From the NCBI GenBank assembly GCA_902600205.1, contig CACKIN010000001.1:62001-126000 (forward strand): a stretch of 64,000 bases of DNA. Direction: 5' to 3'. Made by a program: the position numbers and the translations under genes. The DNA comes from an uncultured Pelagibacteraceae bacterium. GTDB taxonomy: Bacteria > Pseudomonadota > Alphaproteobacteria > Pelagibacterales > Pelagibacteraceae. The notes below the pieces were generated by a model. That model was given only the letters and a program-made list of their open reading frames with translations, was not told the origin of the DNA and did no database searches. Below are positions 10,486 to 22,658 of the stretch, one piece after another. The stretch's first letter is position 1, and each line of letters starts with the position of its first letter.

Positions 10486-12404
10486 TGCCAAATATTACAT
10501 TACCTGACGGAAAAAAATTAAACTTTGATAAAAGTGTAACAGGTTCAGAGGTTGCAGAAAAAATAAGTAAATCTCTAGCTAAACAAGCCTTAGTAATGAG
10601 TGTAAATGGTGAATTAAAAGATTTATATTCAACAATAGATAAGGATAGTTCAATAAAAATTTTTACTGCAAAAGATCCTGAGGGATTAGAAGTTATTAGG
10701 CATGATACAGCACATATTATGGCAATGGCCGTCCAGGAATTATTTCCAGGGACGCAGGTAACAATTGGTCCAGTTATAGAAAATGGCTTTTATTATGACT
10801 TTGCTAGAAAGGAACCTTTTACCAGTGATGACCTTAAAAAAATTGAAAATAAAATGTCAGAGATAATTGATAAGGATGTAAAAACTAGAAGGGAAATTTG
10901 GGAAAGAGATAAGGCAATATCTCATTTTAAAAAAATTGGAGAAAAATATAAAGCTGAAATAATTGAAAGTATTCCAAAAAATGAGATGCTTACGGTTTAT
11001 CATCATGGTGATACATGGCATGATCTATGTAGAGGTCCCCATTTAGAATCTTCTAGTAAAATTGGTAAAGCATTTAAATTAACAAAAGTATCAGGGGCTT
11101 ATTGGCGAGGGGATTCTAATAATGAAATGTTGCAAAGAATTTATGGAACTAGCTGGGCCAATCAAAAAGACCTGGATTTGTATCTTCAAAGAATAGAAGA
11201 AGCAGAAAAAAGAGATCATAGAAAAATAGGTAAAGAGATGGATTTGTTTCATTTTAGAGAAGAAAGTCCTGGCTCTGTATTTTGGCACCAAAAAGGATGG
11301 AACTTATTTCAGAAACTTATTTCTTATATGAGAATGAAGCAAGAAACTGCAGGATATCAGGAAATAAACACTCCAGAAATATTAGATCGATCACTTTGGG
11401 AAAAATCTGGCCATTGGGAAAAATTTGGCGCAAATATGTACACCTCTACTACTCCAGATGAAAAAGTTTTTGCTATTAAACCAATGAATTGTCCTGGATG
11501 TGTTCAGGTTTTCAATCAAGGTTTAAAAAGTTACAGAGATTTACCACTCAAAATGTCGGAATTTGGAAAAGTTCATAGATATGAGCCCTCTGGAGCACTT
11601 CACGGATTATTGCGTGTTAGAGCATTCACTCAAGATGATGCACATATTTTTTGTACAGAGGAGCAAATCACAGAAGAATGTTTGAGCGTAACAAATTTGA
11701 TTTTAGAAATTTATAAAGATTTAGGATTTGAAGATGTAATTTTGAAATATTCTGATCGACCAGACTTAAGAGTTGGAGATGATAAAGTTTGGGACAAGTC
11801 AGAAGCTGCATTATTGGAGGCTATAAAGGCAACAAAATTAGAATACTCTGTAAACAAGGGTGAAGGGGCTTTTTATGGTCCTAAAATAGAATTTGTTTTA
11901 AGAGATGCAATCGGAAGAGATTGGCAATGTGGAACTTTACAAGTTGATTTAAACTTACCAGGTAGGTTAGGTGCATCATTTATTGACAGTGATGGAAACA
12001 AAAAAGTACCTGTCATGCTACACAGAGCTTTATTTGGTTCATTAGAAAGATTTATAGGAATTTTAATTGAAAATTACTCTGGAAAATTACCATTCTGGCT
12101 TTGTCCAGTCCAAACTATAGTTATACCTATTTCAAGTGATTTTGATGAATACGCAAAACAAGTAAACAATGAGTTAAAAAAAGTTGGTTTAAGTTCTGAA
12201 GTTGATTTAAAAAATCATAATTTAAATTATAAAATTAGAGAACATTCAATAACTAAAGTCCCAATGCTACTAATATGTGGAAAAAAAGAAGTTGACAGCA
12301 ACACAGTAACTATTAGAAGATTGGATTCTAAAAAACAGGAAACTATGGAATTAAAAGAATTCTTAAAAAAATATTCTGCTCTTAACAAAGCACCTTCAAT
12401 CTAA
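10485..12404 (+). CDS. thrS: Threonyl-tRNA synthetase
   Basis: TGS domain, HDTAHIMAMAVQELFP, MNCPGCVQVF, class II motifs. Confidence 0.97.
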   Translation: MPNITLPDGKKLNFDKSVTGSEVAEKISKSLAKQALVMSVNGELKDLYSTIDKDSSIKIFTAKDPEGLEVIRHDTAHIMAMAVQELFPGTQVTIGPVIENGFYYDFARKEPFTSDDLKKIENKMSEIIDKDVKTRREIWERDKAISHFKKIGEKYKAEIIESIPKNEMLTVYHHGDTWHDLCRGPHLESSSKIGKAFKLTKVSGAYWRGDSNNEMLQRIYGTSWANQKDLDLYLQRIEEAEKRDHRKIGKEMDLFHFREESPGSVFWHQKGWNLFQKLISYMRMKQETAGYQEINTPEILDRSLWEKSGHWEKFGANMYTSTTPDEKVFAIKPMNCPGCVQVFNQGLKSYRDLPLKMSEFGKVHRYEPSGALHGLLRVRAFTQDDAHIFCTEEQITEECLSVTNLILEIYKDLGFEDVILKYSDRPDLRVGDDKVWDKSEAALLEAIKATKLEYSVNKGEGAFYGPKIEFVLRDAIGRDWQCGTLQVDLNLPGRLGASFIDSDGNKKVPVMLHRALFGSLERFIGILIENYSGKLPFWLCPVQTIVIPISSDFDEYAKQVNNELKKVGLSSEVDLKNHNLNYKIREHSITKVPMLLICGKKEVDSNTVTIRRLDSKKQETMELKEFLKKYSALNKAPSI

Positions 12405-12950
12405 GTGGCAGATTTTAAACAAAACTATTTTCAGAAAAGAACTAAGCCTAAAGGTCCTAGAACTAACCAAAGAATAACTTCTCAAGATGTTCAAGTTATC
12501 GCAAGTGATGGAGATAATCTGGGTATTCTTAATTTGCAAGATGCAATTAATAGAGCTAAAGAGGAAGGTTTAGATTTAATTGAGATTGCTCCAAATGCAA
12601 AACCTCCTGTATGCAAAATTATGGATATGGGAAAATATAAATATGATGCTCAAAAAAAAGCAAACAAAGCAAAGAAAAAGCAAAAAAAGATTGAATTAAA
12701 AGAAATTAAATTAAGACCCGTTACAGAGGTACATGATTATAGTTTTAAAATAAAAAATGCTCAAAAATTTATTGCTAAAGGAGACAAGGTAAAATTTACA
12801 ATAAGATTTAAAGGAAGAGAATTACAGCATTCAAGTTTGGGTAATGAGTTAATGGATAAGATCAAACAGGATATGGAGACTGTTGGACGAGTTGAGCTTC
12901 AACCCAAGTTTGATGGTAAACAAATGATTATGGTTATCCAGCCTTTATAA
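12405..12950 (+). CDS. infC: Translation initiation factor IF-3 (GTG start)
   Basis: KEIKLRPVTEVHDYSFKIKNAQKFIAKGDKVKFTIRFKGRE; begins at the base after the thrS stop codon. Confidence 0.96.
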   Translation: MADFKQNYFQKRTKPKGPRTNQRITSQDVQVIASDGDNLGILNLQDAINRAKEEGLDLIEIAPNAKPPVCKIMDMGKYKYDAQKKANKAKKKQKKIELKEIKLRPVTEVHDYSFKIKNAQKFIAKGDKVKFTIRFKGRELQHSSLGNELMDKIKQDMETVGRVELQPKFDGKQMIMVIQPL

Positions 12951-13004
12951 GCCTTATTTCTGGTTGTAAATTAATATTAATATTTGTATAACCCCACAAA
13001 AATT

Positions 13005-13211
13005 ATGCCTAAATTAAAAACAAAAAGTTCAGCAAAAAAAAGATTTAAAATATCAGCTAGAGGTAAAGTTATAACTGCTCAAGCTGGTAAAAGACATGGT
13101 ATGATTAAAAGAACGAATTCACAGATAAGAAAGCAAAGAGGTACAACGGTAATGTCAAAACAGGATGGTAAGATTGTAAAATCTTATATGCCGTATAACC
13201 TAAGAGGATAA
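13005..13211 (+). CDS. rpmI: 50S ribosomal protein L35
   Basis: [15 protein letters not shown]...[12 protein letters not shown] at 13005 preferred over the track's TTG at 12984. Confidence 0.95.
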   Translation: MPKLKTKSSAKKRFKISARGKVITAQAGKRHGMIKRTNSQIRKQRGTTVMSKQDGKIVKSYMPYNLRG

Positions 13212-13212
13212 A

Positions 13213-13569
13213 ATGGCTAGAGTAAAAAGAGGTGTAACAAGCAGAGCTAAGCACAAAAAAGTATTAAAGGCTGTCAAAGGTCAGTGGGGAAGAAGAAAAA
13301 ATACCATAAGAGTTGCTAGACAGGCTATGGAAAAAGCTATGCAGTATGCTTATAGAGATAGAAGAAATAAAAAAAGAGACTTTAAATCACTTTGGATACA
13401 AAGAATTAATGCTGGAGTTAGATCTGAAGGTTTAACATATTCTAAATTTATTAACGGCCTAAGTAAGACAGGTATTAAAATAGATAGAAAAATACTCGCT
13501 GAAATAGCTTACGATAATCCAGAAGCATTTAAAACTATAGTTAAAAAAGCTCAAGCAGCATTAAACTAA
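13213..13569 (+). CDS. rplT: 50S ribosomal protein L20
   Basis: [35 protein letters not shown]. Confidence 0.97.
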   Translation: MARVKRGVTSRAKHKKVLKAVKGQWGRRKNTIRVARQAMEKAMQYAYRDRRNKKRDFKSLWIQRINAGVRSEGLTYSKFINGLSKTGIKIDRKILAEIAYDNPEAFKTIVKKAQAALN

Positions 13570-13612
13570 TTTTCATTGTTGTTTTTCTAGAGTTAACAAA
13601 TATTCTACGAAT

Positions 13613-14680
13613 ATGTCCGATATAAAAAAAATTAAAGATGAATATTTAAAAAAATTAGACAACAATCTAGACATAGAAAGTGTCAATCAAATAAAAACTG
13701 AATTGTTTGGTAAAAATGGACAAATTTCTAATTCGTTTAAAAAATTAGGTTCGCTACCTAATGGTGAAAGAAAAAAATTTGCATCAGATTTAAATTCAAT
13801 TAAAGAGGAACTACAAGAAAAAATAAATTCTAAACTCCAAGAAATTGAAATTAAAGAGATTAATTCTAAACTTGAGAATGAAAAAATAGATGTAACTTTA
13901 CCTGAGAGAGAAATAAAACCTGGAAAAATACATCCTGTTTCACAAGTTATTGATGAGATATCTTCAATATTTTCTGAAATAGGTTTCAGTGTAGAAGAAG
14001 GGCCGGATGTAGAAAATGAACATTATAATTTTACTGCATTAAATACTCCTGATAACCATCCAGCAAGAGATATGCATGACACTTTTTATTTAGATAATAA
14101 TAAAGAAATACTATTAAGAACTCATACATCTCCTGTACAAGTTAGAACAATGTTGAATGGAAAACCTCCATTTAAGATTATAGCTCCTGGAAGAACATAT
14201 AGATCTGATAGTGATCAAACTCATTCCCCAATGTTTCATCAAGTCGAAGGACTTCATATTGATAAAGAAATAAATATGGGTCATTTAAAAGGCTGTTTGA
14301 ATTATTTTATAAAATCTTTTTTCGAAATAGATAAAATAAAAATGAGATTTAGACCTAGCCATTTTCCATTTACTGAACCATCAGCAGAAGTTGACATTGG
14401 TTACGAGTTAAAGGACGGAAAAATAGTTATTGGTGAGGGAGATAAATGGTTAGAAATCCTGGGATGCGGAATGGTACACCCAAATGTCCTAAAAAATGTA
14501 AATGTAAATCCAGATAAATACCAAGGCTATGCTTTTGGTATTGGTATTGATAGACTTGGAATGCTGAAATATGGCATAAACGATTTAAGAGCTTTTTTTG
14601 AGACTGACTATAGATGGCTTAACCACTTTGGTTTTGATCCTTTGGATGTTCCTTCAAATTACAGAGGTCTAAGCAGATGA
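13613..14680 (+). CDS. pheS: Phenylalanyl-tRNA synthetase alpha subunit
   Basis: [45 protein letters not shown]. Confidence 0.97.
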   Translation: MSDIKKIKDEYLKKLDNNLDIESVNQIKTELFGKNGQISNSFKKLGSLPNGERKKFASDLNSIKEELQEKINSKLQEIEIKEINSKLENEKIDVTLPEREIKPGKIHPVSQVIDEISSIFSEIGFSVEEGPDVENEHYNFTALNTPDNHPARDMHDTFYLDNNKEILLRTHTSPVQVRTMLNGKPPFKIIAPGRTYRSDSDQTHSPMFHQVEGLHIDKEINMGHLKGCLNYFIKSFFEIDKIKMRFRPSHFPFTEPSAEVDIGYELKDGKIVIGEGDKWLEILGCGMVHPNVLKNVNVNPDKYQGYAFGIGIDRLGMLKYGINDLRAFFETDYRWLNHFGFDPLDVPSNYRGLSR

Positions 14681-17085
14681 AATTTACAATGAGTTGGTTA
14701 AAGGAACACCTTAAAACCAAGCATAAAGACATTCAGATCATTGATAAATTGACTGATGTTGGACTTGAAGTTGAGAGTTTTGAAAATATTAGCTCTGATT
14801 TCGACAATTTTAAAGTGGCAAAAATTGTAAATGCTGAACAACATCCAAACGCAGATAGACTTAGGGTATGTGATGTTGATATAGGGCAACAAAATATTGT
14901 TAAAGTTGTTTGTGGAGCACCAAACGCTAAAAAAGGTCTTTTAACTGTTTACGCTGGTCCTGGATCAGTTATTCCAAAAAATAATATGAAACTTACAGTT
15001 AGCAAGATTAGAGGTGTAACCTCATATGGAATGCTATGTTCGGAGTCCGAATTAAAATTATCAGATGAAAGTGAAGGAATAACAGAGCTAAAACTAAGTA
15101 AATATTCAGACAAAATAGGTAAAAATTTTTTAAATAATAAAACTGAAAAAGTTGTTGATTTATCAATAACCCCAAATCGACCAGATTGTTTAGGAGTCAG
15201 GGGCATAGCCAGAGATCTTGCTGCGGCAGGAGCTGGTAAATTAAAAAGTATTTCACATAAAAACATCAAGAAGAATGGATCTCAAAACGTAAAAGTTTCA
15301 ATCACTAAAGATAAAGACCAAGGTTGTACAATTTTTGGGAGTTGTCTCATAAAAGGGGTGACCAATAAAGAAAGTCCAAAATGGTTGAAAGAGAAAATTG
15401 AGTCTCTTGGTCAAAAACCAATTTCAGCAATTGTAGATATAACTAATTATGTCATGCTTGATTTAAATAGACCTCTACATGCATATGATGCAGATAAAAT
15501 TGATAATGAAATCATAGTAAGAAACTCAAAAAAAGGAGAAACCTTTGAAGCCCTAGACAATAAAGAATATAAATTAGACGATGGAATGTGTGTTATATCC
15601 GATCAATCTGGTGTGTTAGGCTTAGGAGGGATAATTGGAGGAACACGTTCTGGTACTGAGTTAAAAACTAAAAATATTTTATTGGAGTCTGCATACTTTA
15701 TCCCAAGATCAATAAGAAAAACTTCAAAATTACTTAACATTGACACTGATGCTAAATTTAGATTTGAAAGAGGAATTGATCCTCAATCAATAGAGACAGG
15801 ATTGCTAAAAGCTTCTCAACTTATATCAGAAATTTGTGGAGGAAAAATTAGTAAATTTGATATTCAAAAAATTAAACAATATAAAAACTCAGAAATTAAA
15901 TTTAATACTTCGTTATTCGAAAAAATAACAGGTTTTAAAATCAAAGATAATGAAATTATTAAAATTTTGAACGATCTGGGCTTTAAAGTTTCCAGAAAGA
16001 AATCAGAATTAAAATTAAAGATTCCTTCTTGGAGACCTGACATAAGTCAACCGATAGATATAGTTGAAGAAGTTGTAAGAATTAAAGGGTATGAAAATAT
16101 TGAAACTATAGAGCCAGAAAAAAATAGATTAAAAGACACATTAAATAAACAACAAAAACTCTTTCATTTTTTACAACGTTCTGTAGCATCAAAAGGTTAT
16201 TTTGAGACTGTTACATGGTCATTCACAGACTCAAAAATAAACAATTTTTTTAAAGAAAATTTAAAAGAAATTAAAATAGTAAATCCAATAAGCTCAGATT
16301 TAGATGTTTTAAGAAATTCAATTTTTTCAAATTTAGCTTTTTATTTAAAGAAAAATTTAGATAGAGGATTTAAAGACATTTCGCTTTTTGAAATTGGACC
16401 AATTTTTAAAAATAGCCAGCCGGGAGAACAGTTGACGGTAATAGGTGCAATAAAATCAGGAAAAATTTCAAGATTAAACTGGAATGAAAAAGAAAGATCA
16501 GTTGACATTTTTGATGTGAAAAAAGATTTAATTCAAACATTAATGGAAGCTGGATATGACAAACAAAGTTTTTTTATAAGAGACAAATCTCCCACATACT
16601 ATCACCCTGGAAAATCTGGCTCAGTTTATCTTGATAAGGATGATATTGATCCTGTTGCATATTTTGGAGAACTTCATCCAAATATTGTTAAGAAACTCGA
16701 TATAAAAACTGAAGGAGTAGTTGGTTTTGAGATCTATCTAGATTATTTAAAAGATAATAAAATAAAATTAAAAGATCAAAAATCCAATTTTGAATATTCT
16801 GACTATCAAAAATCAGAGAGGGATTTTGCTTTTGTTGTAGATAAAAATTACAAAGCACAGGATTTAATAGAAATCATAGCATCAATTGATAAAAATTTAA
16901 TAAAATCAATTAAAATTTTTGATATTTATGAAGGTGAAAATATTCCAGATGGAAAAAAATCAGTAGCTCTAAATGTTACAATTCAATCATCTGAAAAAAC
17001 ATTAGAGGAGAGTGATCTTGAAAAAATCAATAAATTAATAATTACAACTGTTGAAACTAAGTCTGGGGCAAAAATTAGATCCTAA
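14677..17085 (+). CDS. pheT: Phenylalanyl-tRNA synthetase beta subunit
   Basis: 802 aa; tRNA-binding EMAP domain, B5 domain, C-terminal FDX-ACB domain; ATGA overlap with pheS. Confidence 0.96.
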   Translation: MKFTMSWLKEHLKTKHKDIQIIDKLTDVGLEVESFENISSDFDNFKVAKIVNAEQHPNADRLRVCDVDIGQQNIVKVVCGAPNAKKGLLTVYAGPGSVIPKNNMKLTVSKIRGVTSYGMLCSESELKLSDESEGITELKLSKYSDKIGKNFLNNKTEKVVDLSITPNRPDCLGVRGIARDLAAAGAGKLKSISHKNIKKNGSQNVKVSITKDKDQGCTIFGSCLIKGVTNKESPKWLKEKIESLGQKPISAIVDITNYVMLDLNRPLHAYDADKIDNEIIVRNSKKGETFEALDNKEYKLDDGMCVISDQSGVLGLGGIIGGTRSGTELKTKNILLESAYFIPRSIRKTSKLLNIDTDAKFRFERGIDPQSIETGLLKASQLISEICGGKISKFDIQKIKQYKNSEIKFNTSLFEKITGFKIKDNEIIKILNDLGFKVSRKKSELKLKIPSWRPDISQPIDIVEEVVRIKGYENIETIEPEKNRLKDTLNKQQKLFHFLQRSVASKGYFETVTWSFTDSKINNFFKENLKEIKIVNPISSDLDVLRNSIFSNLAFYLKKNLDRGFKDISLFEIGPIFKNSQPGEQLTVIGAIKSGKISRLNWNEKERSVDIFDVKKDLIQTLMEAGYDKQSFFIRDKSPTYYHPGKSGSVYLDKDDIDPVAYFGELHPNIVKKLDIKTEGVVGFEIYLDYLKDNKIKLKDQKSNFEYSDYQKSERDFAFVVDKNYKAQDLIEIIASIDKNLIKSIKIFDIYEGENIPDGKKSVALNVTIQSSEKTLEESDLEKINKLIITTVETKSGAKIRS

Positions 17086-18897
17086 ATGTCCACTGAAATT
17101 GATAATATAAGAAATTTTGCAATTATCGCCCACATTGATCATGGGAAGTCAACAATAGCAGATAGAATTATACATAGATGTGGTGGTTTAACAGATAGAG
17201 AAATGAAAGCACAAGTTCTCGATTCGATGGATATTGAAAGAGAAAGAGGTATAACAATCAAAGCTCAAACAGTAAAATTAAATTATAAATCTAAAGATGG
17301 AAAAAATTATATTCTTAATATAATAGACACACCAGGACATGTTGATTTTAGTTATGAAGTAAGTAGATCTTTGTATGCTTGTGAGGGTTCAATATTAATT
17401 GTAGATAGCACTCAAGGTGTTGAAGCTCAAACACTAGCAAATGTCTACCAGGCCCTAGATATAAACCATGAAATAATTCCTGTTTTGAATAAAATTGATT
17501 TACCTGCCTCTGATATTGATCGTACAAATAAACAAATTGAAGATGTTATAGGTATTGATACAACTAATGCTGTTCCATGCTCAGGAAAAACTGGAGAAGG
17601 AATAGATGATATCTTGGAGCAAATTATTCAAGTTTTACCTGGTCCAAAAGGTGAGAGAGATGAAAAATTAAAGTGCCTGTTGGTAGATAGTTGGTATGAC
17701 ACTTATCTAGGTGTAGTCATTTTAGTAAGAGTAATAGATGGGAAAATTAAAAATAATATGAAAATTAAAATGATGTCTACAAATAAAGAGTATTTTGTTG
17801 AAAAAGTTGGAGTTTTTACCCCTAAACCAAAAGATGTGGATGAACTAAATTCGGGAGAAATTGGATTTATAACAACTGGTATAAAAGTTTTATCAGAGAC
17901 AAAAGTTGGAGATACGATTTGTGATGCCGATAAACCATTATCAGAGATTTTACCTGGTTTTAAGCCTAGTAAACCTGTAGTTTTTTGTGGATTGTTTCCA
18001 GTTGATAGTTCTGAATATCAAAAATTAAAAGATGGCTTAGCAAAGCTCAAATTAAATGACTCAAGTTTTTCTTTTGAACCGGAGTCATCATCGGCCTTAG
18101 GACTTGGTTTTAGGTGCGGTTTTCTGGGTTTATTACATCTTGAAATTGTAACTGAAAGACTTGAAAGAGAATTTGATATTAATCTTCTAACCACAACTCC
18201 AGGAGTTGTTTATAAAATACATATGAACAATGGTAAGGTGCAAGATTTACAGAATCCATCAAGTTTACCTGATCCAACACTAATTAAATATATTGAGGAA
18301 CCATGGATAAAAGCTACAATAATCACTCCAGACCAATATCTTGGACCTATAATAAAAATTTGCCAAGACAAAAGAGGAATACAAACTAATTTGAGTTACT
18401 CAGGCAACAGAGCTGTTGTAAATTATGAATTACCATTGAATGAGGTTGTTTTTGATTTTAATGACAGATTAAAATCAATGACAAGTGGATATGCAAGTTT
18501 TGATTATGAAATCATAGGTCATAAAGAGGGTGATCTTGTTAAAATGAGTATATTGGTAAATGCTGAACCTGTTGATGCTCTAGCAATGATGATACACAAA
18601 GACTTTGCACAAAAAACAGGAAGAGAGGTATGCGAAAAATTAAAGGATTTAATTCCAAGACATAATTTTATGATACCAGTTCAAGCAGCAATAGGTGGCA
18701 AGATCATAGCAAGAGAAACGATCAAGGGTTTTAAAAAAGATGTTTTAACCAAAATTCATGGAGGAGGTGCCGTGGATAGAAAAAGAAAATTACTTGAAAA
18801 GCAAAAAAAAGGTAAAGCAAGAGCTAAACAATTTGGAAAAGTTGAAATTCCTCAAGAAGCATTCATTGGAGTACTAAAAATAAATAAAGAAAAATAA
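17086..18897 (+). CDS. lepA: Elongation factor 4
   Basis: [23 protein letters not shown], LepA C-terminal KKMRxxG-type region. Confidence 0.97.
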   Translation: MSTEIDNIRNFAIIAHIDHGKSTIADRIIHRCGGLTDREMKAQVLDSMDIERERGITIKAQTVKLNYKSKDGKNYILNIIDTPGHVDFSYEVSRSLYACEGSILIVDSTQGVEAQTLANVYQALDINHEIIPVLNKIDLPASDIDRTNKQIEDVIGIDTTNAVPCSGKTGEGIDDILEQIIQVLPGPKGERDEKLKCLLVDSWYDTYLGVVILVRVIDGKIKNNMKIKMMSTNKEYFVEKVGVFTPKPKDVDELNSGEIGFITTGIKVLSETKVGDTICDADKPLSEILPGFKPSKPVVFCGLFPVDSSEYQKLKDGLAKLKLNDSSFSFEPESSSALGLGFRCGFLGLLHLEIVTERLEREFDINLLTTTPGVVYKIHMNNGKVQDLQNPSSLPDPTLIKYIEEPWIKATIITPDQYLGPIIKICQDKRGIQTNLSYSGNRAVVNYELPLNEVVFDFNDRLKSMTSGYASFDYEIIGHKEGDLVKMSILVNAEPVDALAMMIHKDFAQKTGREVCEKLKDLIPRHNFMIPVQAAIGGKIIARETIKGFKKDVLTKIHGGGAVDRKRKLLEKQKKGKARAKQFGKVEIPQEAFIGVLKINKEK

Positions 18898-18901
18898 AAT
18901 A

Positions 18902-20869
18902 GTGTTTGTAAAATATTTAAAAAAATTAATATATATTTTTCTTCTCTTATTTTTTTTAGTTGGAATTTATCAAGCAATTAACTACGATCCTAAATATATC
19001 AACAGAGCGCCTATTCAAATTGACTTTAATAAAATTAGAACCCCATTTATTAAAAGAGTTTTTTTGAAAACTGAATATTTAATTCACAAAACTTTTGTTA
19101 AAAAAAATATCCCTAAAATAGAAAATGCCGACAATTTACCAAAATATAAGTATATTTACTCTGATATTGAAAATTACAAAAATATAGTAGAGGATAAAAA
19201 AGCAAGCAATAGATGGCATAGATCAAATCAAAATAGTGAGTCACAGAGATTCTCTGAACTTGACCTAATAAATGAAAATAATGTTCAAAATTTAGAGGTT
19301 GCTTGGATTTATAAATCTAACGACGATGTTGGACAAATTCAATCTAATCCAATTATAGTTGATGATAAAATAATAGTGCCAACCCCTGGGCACTATATTG
19401 TTGCATTAGATAGTAAATCTGGAAAAGAAATTTGGAGATTTAAATCTAAATCTAATTTTCCTGCTCAACGAGGATTAATTTACTGGGAAGGAAACGAAAA
19501 ATCTAATCCAGGAATTTTTTTCTCAGATCAATTGGGCTTATATAAATTAAATATTAAAGATGGAACTTTAGACAAAAAATTTGCGGAAAATGGATTTAAA
19601 AAAACTGTATTATCAAAAACTGCACCAGTCATCATAGATGATAATTTAATCATTTCAACATTTGCTCCATCTATTGACTTTATTAATCTACACAATGGAA
19701 AAACAAAATGGAAGTTTTTTTTAAAGAAAAAAAATAATGGATTTTATGTAAATAGTAATTCAAGACTTGGTGGATGTAATCCATGGGGTGGTATATCAGG
19801 TGATATAAAAAATAAAATTGTATATATTTCTACAGGTAATGCACAACCAGATTATTATGGAAATAAAAGACCTGGTAATAATGAATATTGCAATTCTATA
19901 ATCGCCTTAGATGTTGAGAACAAAAAAAAAATTTTTGATTTTCAGGAAATTTCACATGATGTTTGGAATAGAGATATTGCATCCCCACCAATACTTGGAA
20001 GTTTGAAAATTAAAGATAAAATAATTAATATTGTAATTGGATTAAGTAAAACTGGGAATATAATTTTGTTAGATAGATTAAGCGGAAAACCAATCTATGA
20101 TATACGATTTAGACTTAGTGATGATAAATCTACTTTTGGAAGCTATTATCTAGACTTAGAAAAACCAAATCCTTTAGAAAAATTTGAATTTTTGAAAAAA
20201 GACTTAATAAATATAAATTCTGAACTAAATAGTGAGGCTCAAGAAAAAATTAAAAACAAAAAATTTGGTTTTTATATAAAACCTAGTTCTAATTATGACT
20301 TATTAACCTGGACAGGATATGGAGGTGTACCTTGGACTGGAGGTTCATATGATGATAAAAATGATATACTCTATGTTAACTCAAATAAAATACCTGGAGT
20401 TATTAGATTAAAAGAAGAAAACCCAGAAAAATATAATCTTAAAAGTTTTAATTTAAGTAATGGATTTCCGGGAACCAAACCACCTTGGGGTAGTTTAAAT
20501 GCAATTGATTTAAGAAGTGGTGAAATAAAATGGAAGGTTCCATTGGGTGAATATGAGGAATTAACAAAACTAGGGTATCCCAAAACAGGCACTGAAAATT
20601 ATGGTGGAGCATTAGCTACAAGAGGAAATATAGTTTTTGCTAGCGGATCTTTAGACCGAAAGTTAAGGGCTTATTCAAGCAAAAATGGTAAGGTGTTATG
20701 GGAGCATTTGTTGCCAAATCATTCCTTTGTTGCTCCATCAACATATATTAGAGATAATGAACAATATTTGATTGTTATTGCTACAGGTGGAGGTGTATTA
20801 AAGAAAAAATACCCTAAATATGTTACATCAGGGGATACATATATTGCTTATAAATTGAAACAAAAATGA
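18902..20869 (+). CDS. Membrane-anchored PQQ-dependent (quinoprotein glucose-type) dehydrogenase-like beta-propeller
   Basis: N-terminal TM helix, then PQQ/WD-like repeats (NPIIVDDKIIVPTPGHYIVALDSKSGKEIWRF; EISHDVWNRDIASPPI; ALATRGNIVFASGSLDRKLRAYSSKNGKVLWEHLL); GTG start. Confidence 0.8.
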   Translation: MFVKYLKKLIYIFLLLFFLVGIYQAINYDPKYINRAPIQIDFNKIRTPFIKRVFLKTEYLIHKTFVKKNIPKIENADNLPKYKYIYSDIENYKNIVEDKKASNRWHRSNQNSESQRFSELDLINENNVQNLEVAWIYKSNDDVGQIQSNPIIVDDKIIVPTPGHYIVALDSKSGKEIWRFKSKSNFPAQRGLIYWEGNEKSNPGIFFSDQLGLYKLNIKDGTLDKKFAENGFKKTVLSKTAPVIIDDNLIISTFAPSIDFINLHNGKTKWKFFLKKKNNGFYVNSNSRLGGCNPWGGISGDIKNKIVYISTGNAQPDYYGNKRPGNNEYCNSIIALDVENKKKIFDFQEISHDVWNRDIASPPILGSLKIKDKIINIVIGLSKTGNIILLDRLSGKPIYDIRFRLSDDKSTFGSYYLDLEKPNPLEKFEFLKKDLININSELNSEAQEKIKNKKFGFYIKPSSNYDLLTWTGYGGVPWTGGSYDDKNDILYVNSNKIPGVIRLKEENPEKYNLKSFNLSNGFPGTKPPWGSLNAIDLRSGEIKWKVPLGEYEELTKLGYPKTGTENYGGALATRGNIVFASGSLDRKLRAYSSKNGKVLWEHLLPNHSFVAPSTYIRDNEQYLIVIATGGGVLKKKYPKYVTSGDTYIAYKLKQK

Positions 20870-21747
20870 AAAAAAAGATTGCTATAGTAACTGGCGCAGA
20901 CAAAAAATATTTTTCATATTTAAAAAACTTAGTTTTGTCCTTAAAAAAATCAAAAACCTTAGAATTATGTGATCTATGTATTTTATTAGTAGATGAAGAT
21001 AATAAATATTTAAGTGAAATTGATAGTTTAATAAATAAAAAAAAAAGGGTTTCATTTAGCCCAAGACTATTTTTTGATGATAAAAAAAATTGGTATAAGC
21101 TCCTTACAGAAAGGCCTTTTTTAAAAGACCATTTCCCTGGTTATGAAAAATACATTTGGCTTGATGCAGATACAGAAGTTTTAAATATTCAAGGTATAAA
21201 GAATTTGATAGAGGCAACAGATTTAAAAGATTTAGCAATTTCACCAGAAATGAATGAGTCATATGTTTTTAAAAATACAAAGTTTGGAATAAAAAAAATT
21301 TTTTCATCTTTTTATAAAATTTCGGGATGGTCATTTAAAAATTATAAACGATATTTCAGTAAAGATTTAGGAGAAGATTTATTTTTTAAACCTTTGTTTA
21401 ACAATGGAGTTTTTTGTATGAGGTCAGACTCGATATTTTGGGAATTATGGAAAAATGAGTATCAGGGTGCTTTAAATAAAGCTAAAACAAGTTATGGTAT
21501 AAAAACTGATCAATTGTCATTAAATAAATTAATTTACGAAAATTTTGAAAAAACTTCTATACTAGATTCAACTAATAACTGGTTAATTTTTAAATCGGAA
21601 CCAACAATTAAAGATGGTGATAATTTTTATACGCCATCATACCCAAGACGAATAATAAATATATTTCATTATACGAACTATAAATCAAATGAAAGTTTTA
21701 ATTGTTTAGAGAATGAAACGCAAAGACAAATTCAGATTTTAAAATAA
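20866..21747 (+). CDS. Putative glycosyltransferase (GT-A/GT8-like)
   Basis: DxD-like WLDADTEV motif; overlaps the upstream stop by 4 nt. Confidence 0.6.
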   Translation: MKKKIAIVTGADKKYFSYLKNLVLSLKKSKTLELCDLCILLVDEDNKYLSEIDSLINKKKRVSFSPRLFFDDKKNWYKLLTERPFLKDHFPGYEKYIWLDADTEVLNIQGIKNLIEATDLKDLAISPEMNESYVFKNTKFGIKKIFSSFYKISGWSFKNYKRYFSKDLGEDLFFKPLFNNGVFCMRSDSIFWELWKNEYQGALNKAKTSYGIKTDQLSLNKLIYENFEKTSILDSTNNWLIFKSEPTIKDGDNFYTPSYPRRIINIFHYTNYKSNESFNCLENETQRQIQILK

Positions 21748-21751
21748 ACAT

Positions 21752-22657
21752 ATGAAAATCAACCAAGATGAAAAAAAGAAAATTGTCGAAAAACAAAATT
21801 TATCATATAGAAAAAAAGTAAGTAAAAATAATAAAAATTTTTTTAAAAGTATACTCAAAGAAATTATAACTTCAGGAAAAAAATTTTATTGGAAAAGTTT
21901 TTTCAATATTTCTTATCTATATAAGTCTTTGTTATTTTTAATTCTAAAAAAAAAAATTGTAACAAATAAAATTTCACTTTTAATTCCTACTAGAGAAAGA
22001 GTTTTAAAATTTGACAGATTTATTTCAAGTGTAATTAAAAATACCCAAAATATTAGTAGATGCGAAATTTTGGTCCTAATTGATATTGATGATCCTGAAA
22101 AAGATAAATATTTTGAATTAATAGATAAGTTAAAAGAAAAAATAAATATAAAAATATTTAATGAAACTTTGAGTACTCATGCCAAAAGAAACAATTTTTT
22201 AGCAAAACAGAGTTCAGGACAAATTTTGTTTCCTGTGAACGATGATATGATATTTGTTACTAAAAGTTGGGATTATTTATTAGATATAGAATTTTCCAAA
22301 AATCTAAAAAATAAACCATTTTGTGTATGGGTAAATTCTGGGAACAAATACCCATATTTATTTTGTCATTTTCCAATAATTAACAGATCATGGTATGAGA
22401 CTTTAGGCTATGTAGGTTGTGAATTATTTCACTTTTGGTATTTAGATACTTGGATATGTGATTTAGCTAAAAGATCAAAACAATTCATTTATGCTAGTAA
22501 AATTAGATTTAAAGAATTTAATGCTCAAGCGAATATTGATGAATTCGATAATACTTACCTAAGAAATATTGCTGATAATAAGTTAGAAAAAGATATCGAA
22601 ATATGGGAAAAATCAATTTATCAAAGAATTGATGAGGCAAATAAACTAAAAAATTAA
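21752..22657 (+). CDS. Glycosyltransferase family A protein
   Basis: ISLLIPTRERVLKFDRFISSV N-terminus, FPVNDDMIFV (DDD-like) motif. Confidence 0.65.
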   Translation: MKINQDEKKKIVEKQNLSYRKKVSKNNKNFFKSILKEIITSGKKFYWKSFFNISYLYKSLLFLILKKKIVTNKISLLIPTRERVLKFDRFISSVIKNTQNISRCEILVLIDIDDPEKDKYFELIDKLKEKINIKIFNETLSTHAKRNNFLAKQSSGQILFPVNDDMIFVTKSWDYLLDIEFSKNLKNKPFCVWVNSGNKYPYLFCHFPIINRSWYETLGYVGCELFHFWYLDTWICDLAKRSKQFIYASKIRFKEFNAQANIDEFDNTYLRNIADNKLEKDIEIWEKSIYQRIDEANKLKN

Positions 22658-22658
22658 T

